A DNA stretch of 64,000 nucleotides from Aldehydirespirator sp965116665 (GCA_965116665.1 OZ220709.1:682001-746000); one strand, 5' to 3'. Shown: positions 42,730-51,500, counted from the first letter of the stretch. Numbers and translations: made by a program. The notes: generated by a model not told the origin, from the letters alone.

Positions 42730-43665
42730 GTGAGCGAGACGCCCGAGGTGGTGGAACGGCCCCCCGAGCGCCGCTGCTACCGGCACCCTGATCGCCGCGG
42801 CGGCGTCTCCTGCCAGCGCTGCGACCGCCAGATCTGCCCGGACTGCATGCACCAGGCGTCGGTCGGGTTCCATTGCCCGGAATGCACCACCCGGCGGGTC
42901 GGTCAGCCGGTGACGGCGTCACCGATGATGGTGGCGCAGGCGTCGCGGCCGCGGGTCACCCAGCTATTGCTGGGCCTGAACGCGCTGGCCTACCTCTACT
43001 CGATCGTTCTGAGCGGCTCGGCCCGGGGAATCACCCGTCTCGACCAAACGCTGCTGGTCGACGGCGGCCTGTTCGCTCGGGCCCGACTCTTCGACGCCGG
43101 TGCGGTCAGCTTGATCGGCGTGGACACCGGTGAGTACTACCGGCTGGTCACGGCCGCGTTCCTGCACGACGGGATCTTCCATCTGGCGTTCAACATGTAC
43201 ATCCTGTGGATCCTGGGCCACATGCTCGAGGGGGGCTTCGGCAAGGCCCGCTTCCTGTCCCTGTATGTGGTGTCGATGCTGGGTGGCTCGTTCGGGGTGC
43301 TGCTGCTGTCGCCGAACTCGCCGACCGTGGGGGCGTCGGGAGCCGTGTTCGGCTTGATGGGGGCGACGGTGCTGATGCACCGGGCCGTCGGCGGCAGCAT
43401 CTGGCGCTCGCCGCTGGCCCCGCTGCTGATGATCAACGTCGTGTTCACCTTGCTCATCCCGCGGGTGTCGATAGGCGGCCACTTCGGCGGGCTGATCGCG
43501 GGCGCGATCATGGGTGCGCTGATGATGCGCTTCGAGCGTCGCAATGCTCCCGCCTGGGTGACGGTGGCCCTGGGCGCCATGCTGTCGGCGCTTCTAGTGC
43601 TCGGATCGGTCCTCGCCCTGCCACTGCGGGACTTGATCTCCGACGTGGTGGACCTGGTCGCATAG
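42730..43665 (+). CDS. Rhomboid family intramembrane serine protease with N-terminal zinc finger
   Basis: 311 residues. The N-terminus has a B-box-like zinc finger (CYRHPDRRGGVSCQRC, then CPDCMHQASVGFHCPEC). The rhomboid core has HLAFNMYILWILGHMLE, catalytic Ser in GASGAVFGLMGA, and the His in SIGGHFGGLIAGAIMG; 6-7 spans. This zinc-finger/rhomboid layout is frequent in actinobacteria. GTG 42730. Confidence 0.93.
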   Translation: MSETPEVVERPPERRCYRHPDRRGGVSCQRCDRQICPDCMHQASVGFHCPECTTRRVGQPVTASPMMVAQASRPRVTQLLLGLNALAYLYSIVLSGSARGITRLDQTLLVDGGLFARARLFDAGAVSLIGVDTGEYYRLVTAAFLHDGIFHLAFNMYILWILGHMLEGGFGKARFLSLYVVSMLGGSFGVLLLSPNSPTVGASGAVFGLMGATVLMHRAVGGSIWRSPLAPLLMINVVFTLLIPRVSIGGHFGGLIAGAIMGALMMRFERRNAPAWVTVALGAMLSALLVLGSVLALPLRDLISDVVDLVA

Positions 43666-43704
43666 GCGGATGTAGACGGTCGCAGCGACCTAGTGCTCTC
43701 GCCT

Positions 43705-43820
43705 GAATTGGCAGCGTTTTGCGCGGATAGCGTGCATTCTGCTGCCAGTCCTTGACTGGCTCCTGGTAGGCCCCCGAATTGGCAGCGTTTTGCGCGGATA
43801 GCGTGCATTCTGCTGCCAGT
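43705..43820. repeat. Two direct copies of a 45-bp hairpin element
   Basis: Copies at 43705-43749 and 43776-43820 appear identical over 45 bases, starting GAATTGGCAGCGTTTTGCGC and ending GCTGCCAGT. Each is itself a hairpin with arms TTGGCAGC/GCTGCCA(G). They fill most of the gap between the rhomboid gene and iscS. Confidence 0.85.
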
Positions 43821-43852
43821 TCCCGGTGCGCTCGACTTCGGCCGCTGGTTCG

Positions 43853-43858
43853 TAGGAT
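43853..43858 (+). promoter_or_regulatory. -10 box of leaderless promoter for iscS
   Basis: TAGGAT, 6 bases before GTG 43865. Confidence 0.45.
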
Positions 43859-43864
43859 GGCGGG

Positions 43865-45049
43865 GTGGCTGAGCCGTCTGGGGCGCCGGAGATCTATCTC
43901 GACCACGCCGCGTCCACGCCGCTGAGGCCCGCGGCCCGCGACGCCTGGCTGGCCGCCGCAGAAAGGCATCACGCCAACCCGACCGGATCCCATCTGGCCG
44001 CTAGGGAGGCTCGCCGGGCGCTGGACGAGGCCCGCAGCCGGGCCGCGTCCGCCCTCGGCGCCGATCCCGGCGAGATCGTGTTCACCTCGGGCGGCAGCGA
44101 GGCCGACAACATGGCCGTGCGCGGTGCTCTGGCGGCCCGGCGAGTCGGCGCGGTGGCGGTGACGACCGCGGCCGAGCACCACGCCGTCCACGACCCGGTC
44201 GAACGCTCCGGAGGCGTCTTCGTGGGCGTGGACGAGCGAGGCATCGTCGACCTTGAGGCCCTGGCCGGCGTGCTGAGTGCCCACGACGGCGATGTCGCGG
44301 TGGTCTCGGTGATCGCCGTCAACAACGAGACCGGCTCGATCACGCCGTTGCCCGAAGTGGCCCGGGTGGTGCGCGACCTCGCTCCGGGAGCGCTGCTGCA
44401 CACCGACGCCGTCCAGGCCGTGAACTGGATCGATGTAGCCGCCGACACGGCCGGCTTCGACCTTGTGTCGGTCACCGGGCACAAGATGGGCTCTCCGGTA
44501 GGGACCGGGGTGCTGGTGGTGCGCGACGGCGTGGAGCTCGACCCGCTGATCGTCGGGGGCGGTCAGGAGCGGGGCCGGCGGGCCGGCACCCCCGACGTGG
44601 CCGGAGCGGTGTCGTTCGCGGCCGCGCTGGCCGAGACCGCCGAGCAGCGTGACGGCAGCGTCGAGCGGCTCGGCGCTCTGCGGGACGCTCTGATCGACGG
44701 CTTGACGGACCGGCTCGGTGACCGCGTGCTGGTCTCGGCGGCCCGAACCAACGGCGATCGCGGCCACATCGCGGCCGGCATCGCCAACGTGTGCATCACC
44801 GGGGTGCAGAGCGAGGCGCTGCTGTTCCTTATGGACGCGGCCGGAGTGCGGGCCTCGGCCGCCTCGTCATGTTCCAGCGGGGCCCAGGACCCGTCCCATG
44901 TCCTGGCTGCGATGGGAGTGCCCCGCGAGGTCGCCCTGGGGTCTCTGCGGCTGTCGCTGGGGCACACCACCAGTGCCGCCGATGTGGAGCGGGCCGTCGA
45001 GGTCATCGCCGCGTCGGTTGAGCGACTCGACCGCTTCGAGGGGGGTTGA
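43865..45049 (+). CDS. iscS: Cysteine desulfurase (NifS/IscS type)
   Basis: PLP enzyme releasing sulfur from cysteine. 394 residues: YLDHAASTPLRPAARDAW, FTSGGSEADNMAV, AAEHHAVHD, HTDAVQAVNW, the PLP lysine in VTGHKMGSPVG and the catalytic Cys in SAASSCSSGAQDPSHVL. It precedes mnmA by 1 base, so it most likely supplies sulfur for tRNA 2-thiouridine, as in other bacteria with this pair. Confidence 0.94.
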   Translation: MAEPSGAPEIYLDHAASTPLRPAARDAWLAAAERHHANPTGSHLAAREARRALDEARSRAASALGADPGEIVFTSGGSEADNMAVRGALAARRVGAVAVTTAAEHHAVHDPVERSGGVFVGVDERGIVDLEALAGVLSAHDGDVAVVSVIAVNNETGSITPLPEVARVVRDLAPGALLHTDAVQAVNWIDVAADTAGFDLVSVTGHKMGSPVGTGVLVVRDGVELDPLIVGGGQERGRRAGTPDVAGAVSFAAALAETAEQRDGSVERLGALRDALIDGLTDRLGDRVLVSAARTNGDRGHIAAGIANVCITGVQSEALLFLMDAAGVRASAASSCSSGAQDPSHVLAAMGVPREVALGSLRLSLGHTTSAADVERAVEVIAASVERLDRFEGG

Positions 45050-45050
45050 C

Positions 45051-46178
45051 ATGGCCGGGTCGTCGGGACGCACCTGTCGCCAGCGGGTTCTGGTGGCCAT
45101 GTCGGGCGGGGTCGACTCGTCGGTGGCCGCGGCGCTCCTGTTGGAGGCCGGCCATGACGTGGCCGGGGTCACCATGAAGCTGTGGGGCGGTCCCAGCGAC
45201 ACCGGCTGCTGCTCGGTGTCCGATGTCGACGACGCCCGCTGGGTGGCCAACCAACTCGGTGTCGAGCATCACGTGTTCAACTTCGGCGACGACTTCGAGC
45301 GCCACGTCGTGGAGCCGTACGTGGCCGACCACGCCGCGGGCCGCACCCCGAATCCGTGCGTGGAGTGCAACCGTCACATCAAGTTCCGCCGGCTGCTGCG
45401 CCGGGCCGACGCACTCGGGTTCGAGCTGGTGGCCACCGGCCACCACGCTCGCATCGTGGCCACCGCCGACGGTCCCCGGATCGGGCGGGGCGTCGATGCG
45501 GCCAAGGACCAGTCCTATGTGCTGCACATGCTCGACGCCCCGGCGCTGGACCGGCTGCTGCTGCCGGTGGGGGAGATGACCAAGGACGAGGTGCGGCGCC
45601 AGGCCGAGACTCGGGGTCTGGTCACCGCATCCAAGCCCGACAGCCAGGACGTCTGCTTCATCACGTCCTCGGCCGGTCGCCGGCAGTTCCTCAGCGAGCG
45701 CATCCCGATGCGTCCGGGACGGCTGGTCGACACCGCCGGCCGGCAGGTCGGCGCGGTCGAGGCGCTCGAGCTGGTGACGGTCGGCCAGCGCCGGGGGTTG
45801 GGCGCCGTAGGCGACGGGTCGCCCCGCTACGTGCTGGACGTGGACGCCGATTCGGCGACAGTCACGGTGGGGGACCGGGCCTCGCTCGACTGCCCGGTCA
45901 CGCCGCTGGAGGACTGGCGCTGGGCGAGCGCACCGGTGGAGGGTCCGGTGCGGGTGCAGACCTCGGCCCATGGCATCGCGGCTGCGGCCATGATCGACAC
46001 CGACGGCGCCGCAGTGCGCTGGGCTGAACCTCGCCGGGCGGTGGCCCCGGGCCAGAGCGTGGTCGCCTACCAGGGCGACATCGTGGTCGGCGGCGGAACC
46101 GCCGCCCGTCCTAGCGGTTCGATGCCAGGCGCGACCAGCTCAAGGATCGGTACCGGGACATCATTGCGGCGGGCTTGA
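45051..46178 (+). CDS. mnmA: tRNA-specific 2-thiouridylase, C-terminus altered by a rearrangement
   Basis: Thiolates U34 of tRNA Lys/Glu/Gln. 375 residues: PP-loop AMSGGVDSSVAAALL, first catalytic Cys in TPNPCVECNRHIKFRRLL, ATGHHARI, KDQSYVLHML, second Cys in KPDSQDVCFI. The body ends normally near VAYQGDIVVGGGTA, but the last 20 or so residues (PSGSMPGATSSR ...) are the out-of-frame reading of a TetR gene fragment (46115-46393). The original stop was apparently lost when the two sequences were joined. The catalytic part is intact. Confidence 0.93.
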   Translation: MAGSSGRTCRQRVLVAMSGGVDSSVAAALLLEAGHDVAGVTMKLWGGPSDTGCCSVSDVDDARWVANQLGVEHHVFNFGDDFERHVVEPYVADHAAGRTPNPCVECNRHIKFRRLLRRADALGFELVATGHHARIVATADGPRIGRGVDAAKDQSYVLHMLDAPALDRLLLPVGEMTKDEVRRQAETRGLVTASKPDSQDVCFITSSAGRRQFLSERIPMRPGRLVDTAGRQVGAVEALELVTVGQRRGLGAVGDGSPRYVLDVDADSATVTVGDRASLDCPVTPLEDWRWASAPVEGPVRVQTSAHGIAAAAMIDTDGAAVRWAEPRRAVAPGQSVVAYQGDIVVGGGTAARPSGSMPGATSSRIGTGTSLRRA

Positions 46179-46393
46179 GGCATGGGTCCCTGTCCTGTAG
46201 CGATGTTCTTCTAGCCGTCGACGCCACCTTCGGGATCGTCGAGAGCATCATCACCTGGTTTGAGCGAGGCGGGCCGGTGACGTCTCGCGGCGCCGTCTAT
46301 CACGTGGCGCGAGCCGCGCTGGCTGCGCTGTTGACGTCGCCGTCTGAAGTGGATCGGGTGATCGCCCAGGCCGAAGCCCTGGTGGCAGCATGA
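46115..46393 (+). pseudogene. TetR-family regulator, C-terminal fragment
   Basis: Open from 46115, just after a TAG at 46112, to the TGA at 46391-46393: RRDQLKDRYRDIIAAGLRHGSL ... LLAVDATFGIVESIITWFERGGPV ... VARAALAALL. This is the ligand-binding C-terminal half of a TetR regulator; the DNA-binding half and start are missing. Its first 64 bases overlap the mnmA 3' end in another frame. Confidence 0.7.
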
Positions 46394-46454
46394 GACCGCG
46401 GGCCATGCGGAAGGGTGACTCGACGGCTCGATGCCAGCGAGGAGCCAGCCGTCC

Positions 46455-47489
46455 ATGACCGAACCGAGCTGGCGCGAGGTCTCTGCGCCCAAACTCGATG
46501 TCTATGTGCTGCCCGTCAAGGTGAGCTGGCAGCAGGTCCGCGCCATGTTTCTGCGAGCAGAGGAATTGGGCTTCCACACTGCCTGGATCCACGACAATGT
46601 TGTGGGGCCGGTGCCCTGGAAGCCTGACGCCGCAGTGTTCGACTCCTGGAGCGTCCTGGGAGCGCTGGGTGAGGCCACGTCGCGAATACGGCTCGGGTCT
46701 CTCGTCACACCTATGGGCCGACGCCATCCCAGCGTGTTCGCCAAGATGACGGCGTCCTTCGACAACCCCTGCGGCGGGCGTTTCGACTTGGGGATGGGAC
46801 CCGGAGACGAGCCCCATCAATACGAGCCCTGGGGGCTGCGTTATCCGGAGCCGCGGGAACGCATCGAAATCCTTGAGGAGGAGATTGAGATCATCAAGAG
46901 GCTCTGGACACACGAACGCGTGACCTATGAGGGCGAGCACTACCAACTGCGGGACGCCTCTCTGGCTCCGAAGCCGCTGCAGAAGCCTCACCCGCCGCTC
47001 TGGATCGGTCTCGTGTTCGGTCGCAGGGTCATGCCGCGCCTCGCCGCACGCCATGCTGACGGCGTGAACTTCTACTCCAAGCATGACGACGACGTGGCCG
47101 CGACGATCGAGCAGGTCCGGTCGCTTTGCAGAGACATCGGACGCGACCCCGCACCGATCAAGTTCTCCCGCTGCGTGTCGGTATGGGTGACCGACGACAT
47201 CCCCGATGTCGAAGCCGAGTTGAACCGAGTCGGCGAGGAGTACGGCACCGGCGGCGACTACGTGCGCGACTATGTGGCCGCTTATGAGCGCATGGCGATC
47301 GGCCCCCCGGAGGTGATCGCTGAGGAGTTCGTGAAGCAGGCCGAGCTTGGAATCGACCAGATCATCATCAACATGATCCTGGGGCCCGGCCCGGCATATA
47401 AGGACTTGCCGGTTACGGAAGGAGTTCCTCGCACCTGGGAGCGCATCGCCACAGAGGTGCGGCCGTTGATGGAGGCGACGCTCAGCTAG
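46455..47489 (+). CDS. LLM-class flavin- or F420-dependent oxidoreductase
   Basis: 344 residues of the bacterial luciferase fold: LRAEELGFHTAWIHDN, SRIRLGSLVTPMGRRHPSVFAKM, RFDLGMGPGDEPHQYEPWG, EEEIEIIKRLWTHERVTYEGEHYQL, PPLWIGLVFG. Unlike the enzyme at 29865, it has the GRRHP pattern of alkanal/tetrahydromethanopterin-type members. ATG 46455. It follows the TetR fragment, which may once have regulated it. Confidence 0.88.
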   Translation: MTEPSWREVSAPKLDVYVLPVKVSWQQVRAMFLRAEELGFHTAWIHDNVVGPVPWKPDAAVFDSWSVLGALGEATSRIRLGSLVTPMGRRHPSVFAKMTASFDNPCGGRFDLGMGPGDEPHQYEPWGLRYPEPRERIEILEEEIEIIKRLWTHERVTYEGEHYQLRDASLAPKPLQKPHPPLWIGLVFGRRVMPRLAARHADGVNFYSKHDDDVAATIEQVRSLCRDIGRDPAPIKFSRCVSVWVTDDIPDVEAELNRVGEEYGTGGDYVRDYVAAYERMAIGPPEVIAEEFVKQAELGIDQIIINMILGPGPAYKDLPVTEGVPRTWERIATEVRPLMEATLS

Positions 47490-47499
47490 CTCTTCGCGG

Positions 47500-47560
47500 T
47501 CACGCGATGTTGATGCCGCGGCGCTCGGCGGTCGCCAGCACCGCGGCGGCTCAACCACCA
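47500..47560. pseudogene. Rearrangement scar: fragment of the PH-domain-type gene joined to a fragment of ligA
   Basis: Bases 47500-47541 match the 3' end of the gene at 48292 (minus strand A-A-V-L-A-T-A-E-R-R-G-x-x-I-A-stop) with few mismatches. Bases about 47541-47558 match ligA near 49463-49481 (L-N-H-H-S-A) at 18 of 19 positions. The two pieces are adjacent here but 1.2 kb apart in the intact locus, as expected from a duplicated segment with an internal deletion. Confidence 0.6.
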
Positions 47561-47604
47561 TTCGGCCCCGGCCGGCTCGCCGACTCCGAAGTAGTCCTGG
47601 GCGG

Positions 47605-48003
47605 TCAGGTCGGTATCAGAACGGCCGTATCCGGGTGCAGCGCGGCCAGCCCCTTGTCGAGGGTCACGAGCGAGCCCCCGAAGTGGTCCGCCAGCGCGGC
47701 GAGGTACGAGTCGGTGACCTGGCGGTGGCCGATGGCTCCGGCCAGCACTCTGGGGGTGTAGCTGATCTCGTCGGGCCAGAAGGTGTGTCGGGGCAGGGAG
47801 ACGATCTTGTCGAGCACGGCCAGTGCGTCGAGCGCCCCGACGCCGTTGCGCAACAGGAAGCGGAGCAGCGTTCCCTGCGTGATCGGGCAGGTGGCGAGTT
47901 GATCGGCCTGGCTCTCAAACCACTCCCGAGCCTGCCGGTGGTGGGGATGGTCTGTGGCTGCCAGCGCGATCAGGACGTTTCCGTCGGCTAGGGCCGTGGT
48001 CAC
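47605..48003 (-). CDS. vapC: VapC-type PIN-domain toxin
   Basis: 132 residues. PIN acidic residues: Asp in ALADGNVLIALA, ITQGTLLRFLL, and VTDSYLAALADHFGGSLVTLDKGL carrying the later Asp residues. PIN toxins are RNases. GTG 48003 is chosen because GGAGG lies about 5 bases upstream and the antitoxin gene ends 16 bases before it. Confidence 0.87.
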   Translation of the reverse strand: MTTALADGNVLIALAATDHPHHRQAREWFESQADQLATCPITQGTLLRFLLRNGVGALDALAVLDKIVSLPRHTFWPDEISYTPRVLAGAIGHRQVTDSYLAALADHFGGSLVTLDKGLAALHPDTAVLIPT

Positions 48004-48019
48004 TCGTCCTCCGCCGATC

Positions 48020-48250
48020 TCACCACTCGTCCTCCAGAGATCTGACGTCCTCGGCAGTGATGGGTCTGCCAAGCGTGACCGTAGGGAACCCTGGGCCGGT
48101 CGTGTCGATCTGGGGCGCTCGGTCGGGAGCTATGTCGAGCGCCTTCTGCACGCACTCGGTGACGACCTGGCTCATCGTCTTGTTCTGCTGGTGGGCTAGC
48201 TCTCGCGCCAGGGCATGCAGGTCGGGCGGGAGGTCGATCGTGGTCCGCAT
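48020..48250 (-). CDS. vapB: VapB-type ribbon-helix-helix antitoxin
   Basis: 76 residues: ribbon MRTTIDLPPDLHALARELAHQQNKTMSQVVTECV split as an RHH DNA-binding domain (residues 1-40), followed by the toxin-binding tail (GRPITAEDVRSLEDEW). ATG 48250 has TATGAT 6 bases upstream, so it is probably leaderless and autoregulated with vapC. Confidence 0.87.
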   Translation of the reverse strand: MRTTIDLPPDLHALARELAHQQNKTMSQVVTECVQKALDIAPDRAPQIDTTGPGFPTVTLGRPITAEDVRSLEDEW

Positions 48251-48256
48251 CTTCGC

Positions 48257-48262
48257 ATCATA
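48257..48262 (-). promoter_or_regulatory. -10 box of leaderless vapBC promoter
   Basis: TATGAT on the minus strand, 6 bases before ATG 48250, in a short AT-rich stretch. Confidence 0.5.
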
Positions 48263-48291
48263 ACGTCATCTCATCACTACGTCAGCGCTCT

Positions 48292-49224
48292 TCAGGCGAT
48301 CTTGAGGCCGCGGCGCTCGGCCGTGGCCAGCACCGCCGCGGGGCGGCTGGGCGACACCAGGAGGGCCGTGAGCGTGTGCTCCTCGCTGCGGTTGCGGCCC
48401 GTCATGACGCCGACCTTCGCGGGCTCGTTGAGACGTAGCTCCAGGGCCATTCCGAAGGCCTGCGCGGTGAGATCGGCAGCAGCGGTATCAGCCGGGGCCG
48501 GGCCGATGGATGCGATGTCGCGGCGGCGCAGCGGCAGCGGCTCGGCTACGGCCAGATGGTCGTGGACCACCACCCCGTTGGGCACGAACACCAGCCAGCG
48601 GCAGGCCAGCCGGTAGAGAGTGTGGGCCGCAAACGCGGCCGCGGGAAACCCGACGGCCGCAGCCACGATGCCGGCCGTCCAGCCCCGGCCGGCCAGCAGC
48701 AGTGGTCCCACCGCCACCCCCGCCACCGAGACCGCCCACATGGGCACGACCAGGGCCACCAGGATCGGGCCCGGGGGACGCAGCAGGAAGCGGCGCTCGT
48801 CGCCGTAGCTGGCCGCGCTCACGTGGGCCTCGGCGTACGCGGGCAGCAGCACGAGCCCCGTGCCCACCAGCGACGCGATCAGGCCGATCAGAGCGACCGG
48901 ATCCGAGGCGTCCGCGGATCCCGCCGCCGCGCCCGACATCTGCAGCGCACCGGCCGGCATGGCGATGCGGACGACGGTCGCAGCCCGGGCCCCCGGAAGC
49001 AGCAGCGCGGCGAGTACCACGACATAGGCCAGCCACAGCGCCACTGTCACCGTCGTGCGGGCCCCGCCCCCGTCAGGCCGGAGTTCCGGGAGGATCAGGT
49101 CCCCGAACCAGGCTCCGGCCGCGACCGCCAGCCAGGCTGCCACGGCCCCAATACGCAGTAGCTGCACCGTCCTGCCCGGTCGCCGCGCCCGGCTTCGCAC
49201 CGCAACCGGCACCTCGTCTGCCAC
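48292..49224 (-). CDS. Polytopic membrane protein with C-terminal PH-like region
   Basis: 310 residues with about six membrane segments (e.g. GAVAAWLAVAAGAWFGDLIL, VALWLAYVVVLAALLLPGA, IASLVGTGLVLLPAYA), then a soluble part WLVFVPNGVVVHDHLAVAEPLPLRRRDIASIG, a bacterial PH-like pattern, ending AVLATAERRGLKIA. GTG 49224 is preferred; the frame stays open further upstream only because it runs through a dispersed repeat copy (49267-49364). A decayed copy of its 3' end is at 47500. Confidence 0.75.
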   Translation of the reverse strand: MADEVPVAVRSRARRPGRTVQLLRIGAVAAWLAVAAGAWFGDLILPELRPDGGGARTTVTVALWLAYVVVLAALLLPGARAATVVRIAMPAGALQMSGAAAGSADASDPVALIGLIASLVGTGLVLLPAYAEAHVSAASYGDERRFLLRPPGPILVALVVPMWAVSVAGVAVGPLLLAGRGWTAGIVAAAVGFPAAAFAAHTLYRLACRWLVFVPNGVVVHDHLAVAEPLPLRRRDIASIGPAPADTAAADLTAQAFGMALELRLNEPAKVGVMTGRNRSEEHTLTALLVSPSRPAAVLATAERRGLKIA

Positions 49225-49266
49225 GGCTGCAATTGTGGCACCGGGTGGCGCCAAGGCGGTCCTGAA

Positions 49267-49364
49267 CCCCGCTCCTGTTCGCTGCGACCTGAGAGCCGCT
49301 CGGGCCACGGCCTCGCTCGCGGCAGCGGAGATCCGGTCCACCGCCTGCCGCCCGCTCGGCCTCT
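49267..49364 (-). repeat. Dispersed repeat, diverged copy D, upstream of ligA
   Basis: Read on the plus strand, CCCGCTCCTGTTCGCTGCG, then GCCGCTCGGGCCACGGCCTCG and, at the end, CCGCTCGGCCTCT match copies B and C in order. The ligA -10 box starts 12 bases after its end. Confidence 0.65.
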
Positions 49365-49375
49365 GGGCGCGGATG

Positions 49376-49381
49376 TAGCCT
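49376..49381 (+). promoter_or_regulatory. -10 box of leaderless promoter for ligA
   Basis: TAGCCT, 7 bases before ATG 49389. Confidence 0.5.
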
Positions 49382-49388
49382 CACGCTC

Positions 49389-51500
49389 ATGGCGGGCGCA
49401 GACACCGCAGACACCGGCACAGCCGCGGACTCGGCGGCGCGTGTCCGCGAGCTCCAGGCCCGGCTGAACCACCATTCGGCCCTCTACTACGCAGGCAAGC
49501 CCGAGATCCCCGACGGCGACTTCGACAGCCTCCACAACGAGCTGAAGGCCCTGGAGGAGCGGCACCCCGAACTGGTCCACCCCGATTCGCCCACCCAGCG
49601 GGTCGGGGCGCCACCCGACACCGCCTTCGCGCCGGTGCGCCACGAGCCGCCCATGATGTCGCTGCACAACGCCCTCGACATCGAGGAGTTGCGGGCCTGG
49701 CACGAGCGGGTGCGTCGTGCCCTGGCCGCCGGCGAGGCCCGCCCGAATGGCGAGGAGGCTCTGCCGACCCTGGAAGCCCCCGGCGTCGGGGACTTCTCGG
49801 TGGAGCTGAAGTTCGACGGGCTGGCCATCTCGGTCCTTTACGAGGACGGCGTCCTGGTACGGGCCGCCACCCGGGGCGACGGCCGCACCGGCGAGGACGT
49901 CACCCACTCGGTGCGCACCATCGCCGACATCCCGATCCGGCTCCGCGGCGACGCTCCGGCCGTGCTGGAGGTGCGGGGCGAGGTGATCCTGCGCCTGTCC
50001 ACCTTCGAGGCCCTCAACGTCCGCCAGGCCGAGCGGGGCGAGAAGGCCTACGTCAACCCCCGCAACGCGGCCGCGGGCTCGCTGCGCCAGAAGGACGCCA
50101 GGGTGACCGCCGAGCGGGGCCTGTCGTTCTGGTGCTACCAGCTCGGCTACGCCGAGGGCGCGCCGGCCTTCGGTTCCCACATGCAGACGCTCGAATGGCT
50201 GCGGTCGCTGGGCCTGCCCGTCAACGAGTACTCGGCGCGCCTTGAGGACCTGGCCGCGGTGGAGGCCCACGTCACCGACTTCGAGCGCCGCCGCCACGAC
50301 TTCGACTACGAGTTCGACGGCCTGGTGGTGAAGGTCGACGATCTCGGCCTACAGGACAGCCTGGGAGTGGACGCCAAAGCCCCCCGCTGGGCCATCGCCT
50401 ACAAGTTCCCGCCCGAGGAGCGCACCACCAAGCTGCTTGACATCGAGGTATCGATCGGCCCGTCCGGCCAGGCCACCCCGTTCGCCCGGCTCGAGCCGGT
50501 GTTCGTGGGCGGGGTCACGGTGGCGACCGCCACGCTCCACAACGAGGACCAGGTGGCGGCCAAGGACGTCCGGCCCGGAGACACGGTGATCGTGCGGCGG
50601 GCCGGCGAGGTCATCCCCGAAGTGGTGGGGCCGGTGCTCTCGGAGCGCCCGCCCCGGTCCGAGCCGTGGTCGTTCCCTCGTGACTGCCCCATATGCGGTG
50701 AGGGGCTGCAGCGGGCTGAGGGCATGTCGGCCACGCAGTGCGTCAACTACTGGTGCCCCCGCCAGATAAGGGGCCGGATCGAGCACTTCGTCGGCCGGGC
50801 CGCCATGGACATCGAGTTCCTCGGCGAACGCAACATCGACCGGTTCGTCGGTGAGGGGCTGCTCGGCGATGTGGTCGGGTTGTACTCGCTCGACTTCGAG
50901 CGGATCGAGCAGATGGAGGGCTTCGGCCAGACCTCGGTCAACAACCTGCGCAACTCCATCGAGGCCAGCAAGCAGCAGCCTCTGTCGCGCCTGCTGTTCG
51001 CGCTGAGCATCCCCGAGATCGGCCAGGTCAACGCCGGTGTGCTGGCGGCCGCCTTCGGCGATGTCGACAGCATCCTGGAGGCCGGCGAGGAGGCCCTGGC
51101 CGAGGTGGAGGGCTTCGGGCCGATCATCGCGGCGTCGGTGCGGGCATGGTTCGACGACGCCCACAACCGCACGCTCATCGAGGGACTGCGGACGGCCGGC
51201 CTGCGCATGGAGGCTTCCGATGTCGGCGGCGCCGAAGAGGGCGAGGCACTGCCCCAGACTCTGGCCGGGATGTCGGTGGTGGTCAGCGGCACGCTGGAGG
51301 GCTTCAGCCGCGACGGGGCCAAGCAGGCCATCCTGGCCCGGGGAGGCTCGTCGCCGGGCTCGGTGTCGGGCCGCACGACCGCCCTGGTGGTGGGCGCGGA
51401 CCCGGGTGCCTCCAAGCTGCGCAAGGCCGAGTCCTCCGGCGTTCCGGTGATCGACGAAGCCGCCTTCCGGGAGCTGCTGGAGACCGGCCAGCTCCCCTAG
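49389..51500 (+). CDS. ligA: NAD-dependent DNA ligase
   Basis: Replicative ligase, 703 residues. Ia domain (LNHHSALYYAGKPEIPDGDFD), adenylation site ELKFDGLAISVLYEDG (Lys about 141), TRGDGRTGEDVTHSVRTI, OB fold (GPSGQATPFARLEPVFVGG), a four-Cys zinc finger (CPICGEGLQ ... CVNYWCPRQ), helix-hairpin-helix repeats and a C-terminal BRCT domain (LAGMSVVVSGTLEGFSRDGAK). A short insert (AAGEARPNGEEALPTLEAPGV) precedes the adenylation motif. Confidence 0.96.
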   Translation: MAGADTADTGTAADSAARVRELQARLNHHSALYYAGKPEIPDGDFDSLHNELKALEERHPELVHPDSPTQRVGAPPDTAFAPVRHEPPMMSLHNALDIEELRAWHERVRRALAAGEARPNGEEALPTLEAPGVGDFSVELKFDGLAISVLYEDGVLVRAATRGDGRTGEDVTHSVRTIADIPIRLRGDAPAVLEVRGEVILRLSTFEALNVRQAERGEKAYVNPRNAAAGSLRQKDARVTAERGLSFWCYQLGYAEGAPAFGSHMQTLEWLRSLGLPVNEYSARLEDLAAVEAHVTDFERRRHDFDYEFDGLVVKVDDLGLQDSLGVDAKAPRWAIAYKFPPEERTTKLLDIEVSIGPSGQATPFARLEPVFVGGVTVATATLHNEDQVAAKDVRPGDTVIVRRAGEVIPEVVGPVLSERPPRSEPWSFPRDCPICGEGLQRAEGMSATQCVNYWCPRQIRGRIEHFVGRAAMDIEFLGERNIDRFVGEGLLGDVVGLYSLDFERIEQMEGFGQTSVNNLRNSIEASKQQPLSRLLFALSIPEIGQVNAGVLAAAFGDVDSILEAGEEALAEVEGFGPIIAASVRAWFDDAHNRTLIEGLRTAGLRMEASDVGGAEEGEALPQTLAGMSVVVSGTLEGFSRDGAKQAILARGGSSPGSVSGRTTALVVGADPGASKLRKAESSGVPVIDEAAFRELLETGQLP

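Noticed and set aside
46175..46393. Independent 72-codon gene
   Set aside because: It is the tail of a truncated TetR regulator whose frame extends upstream to 46115; listed as a pseudogene instead.
49225..49341. Longer N-terminus of the 48292 gene
   Set aside because: The extra codons run into a dispersed repeat copy and have no protein-like features; GTG 49224 is more likely.
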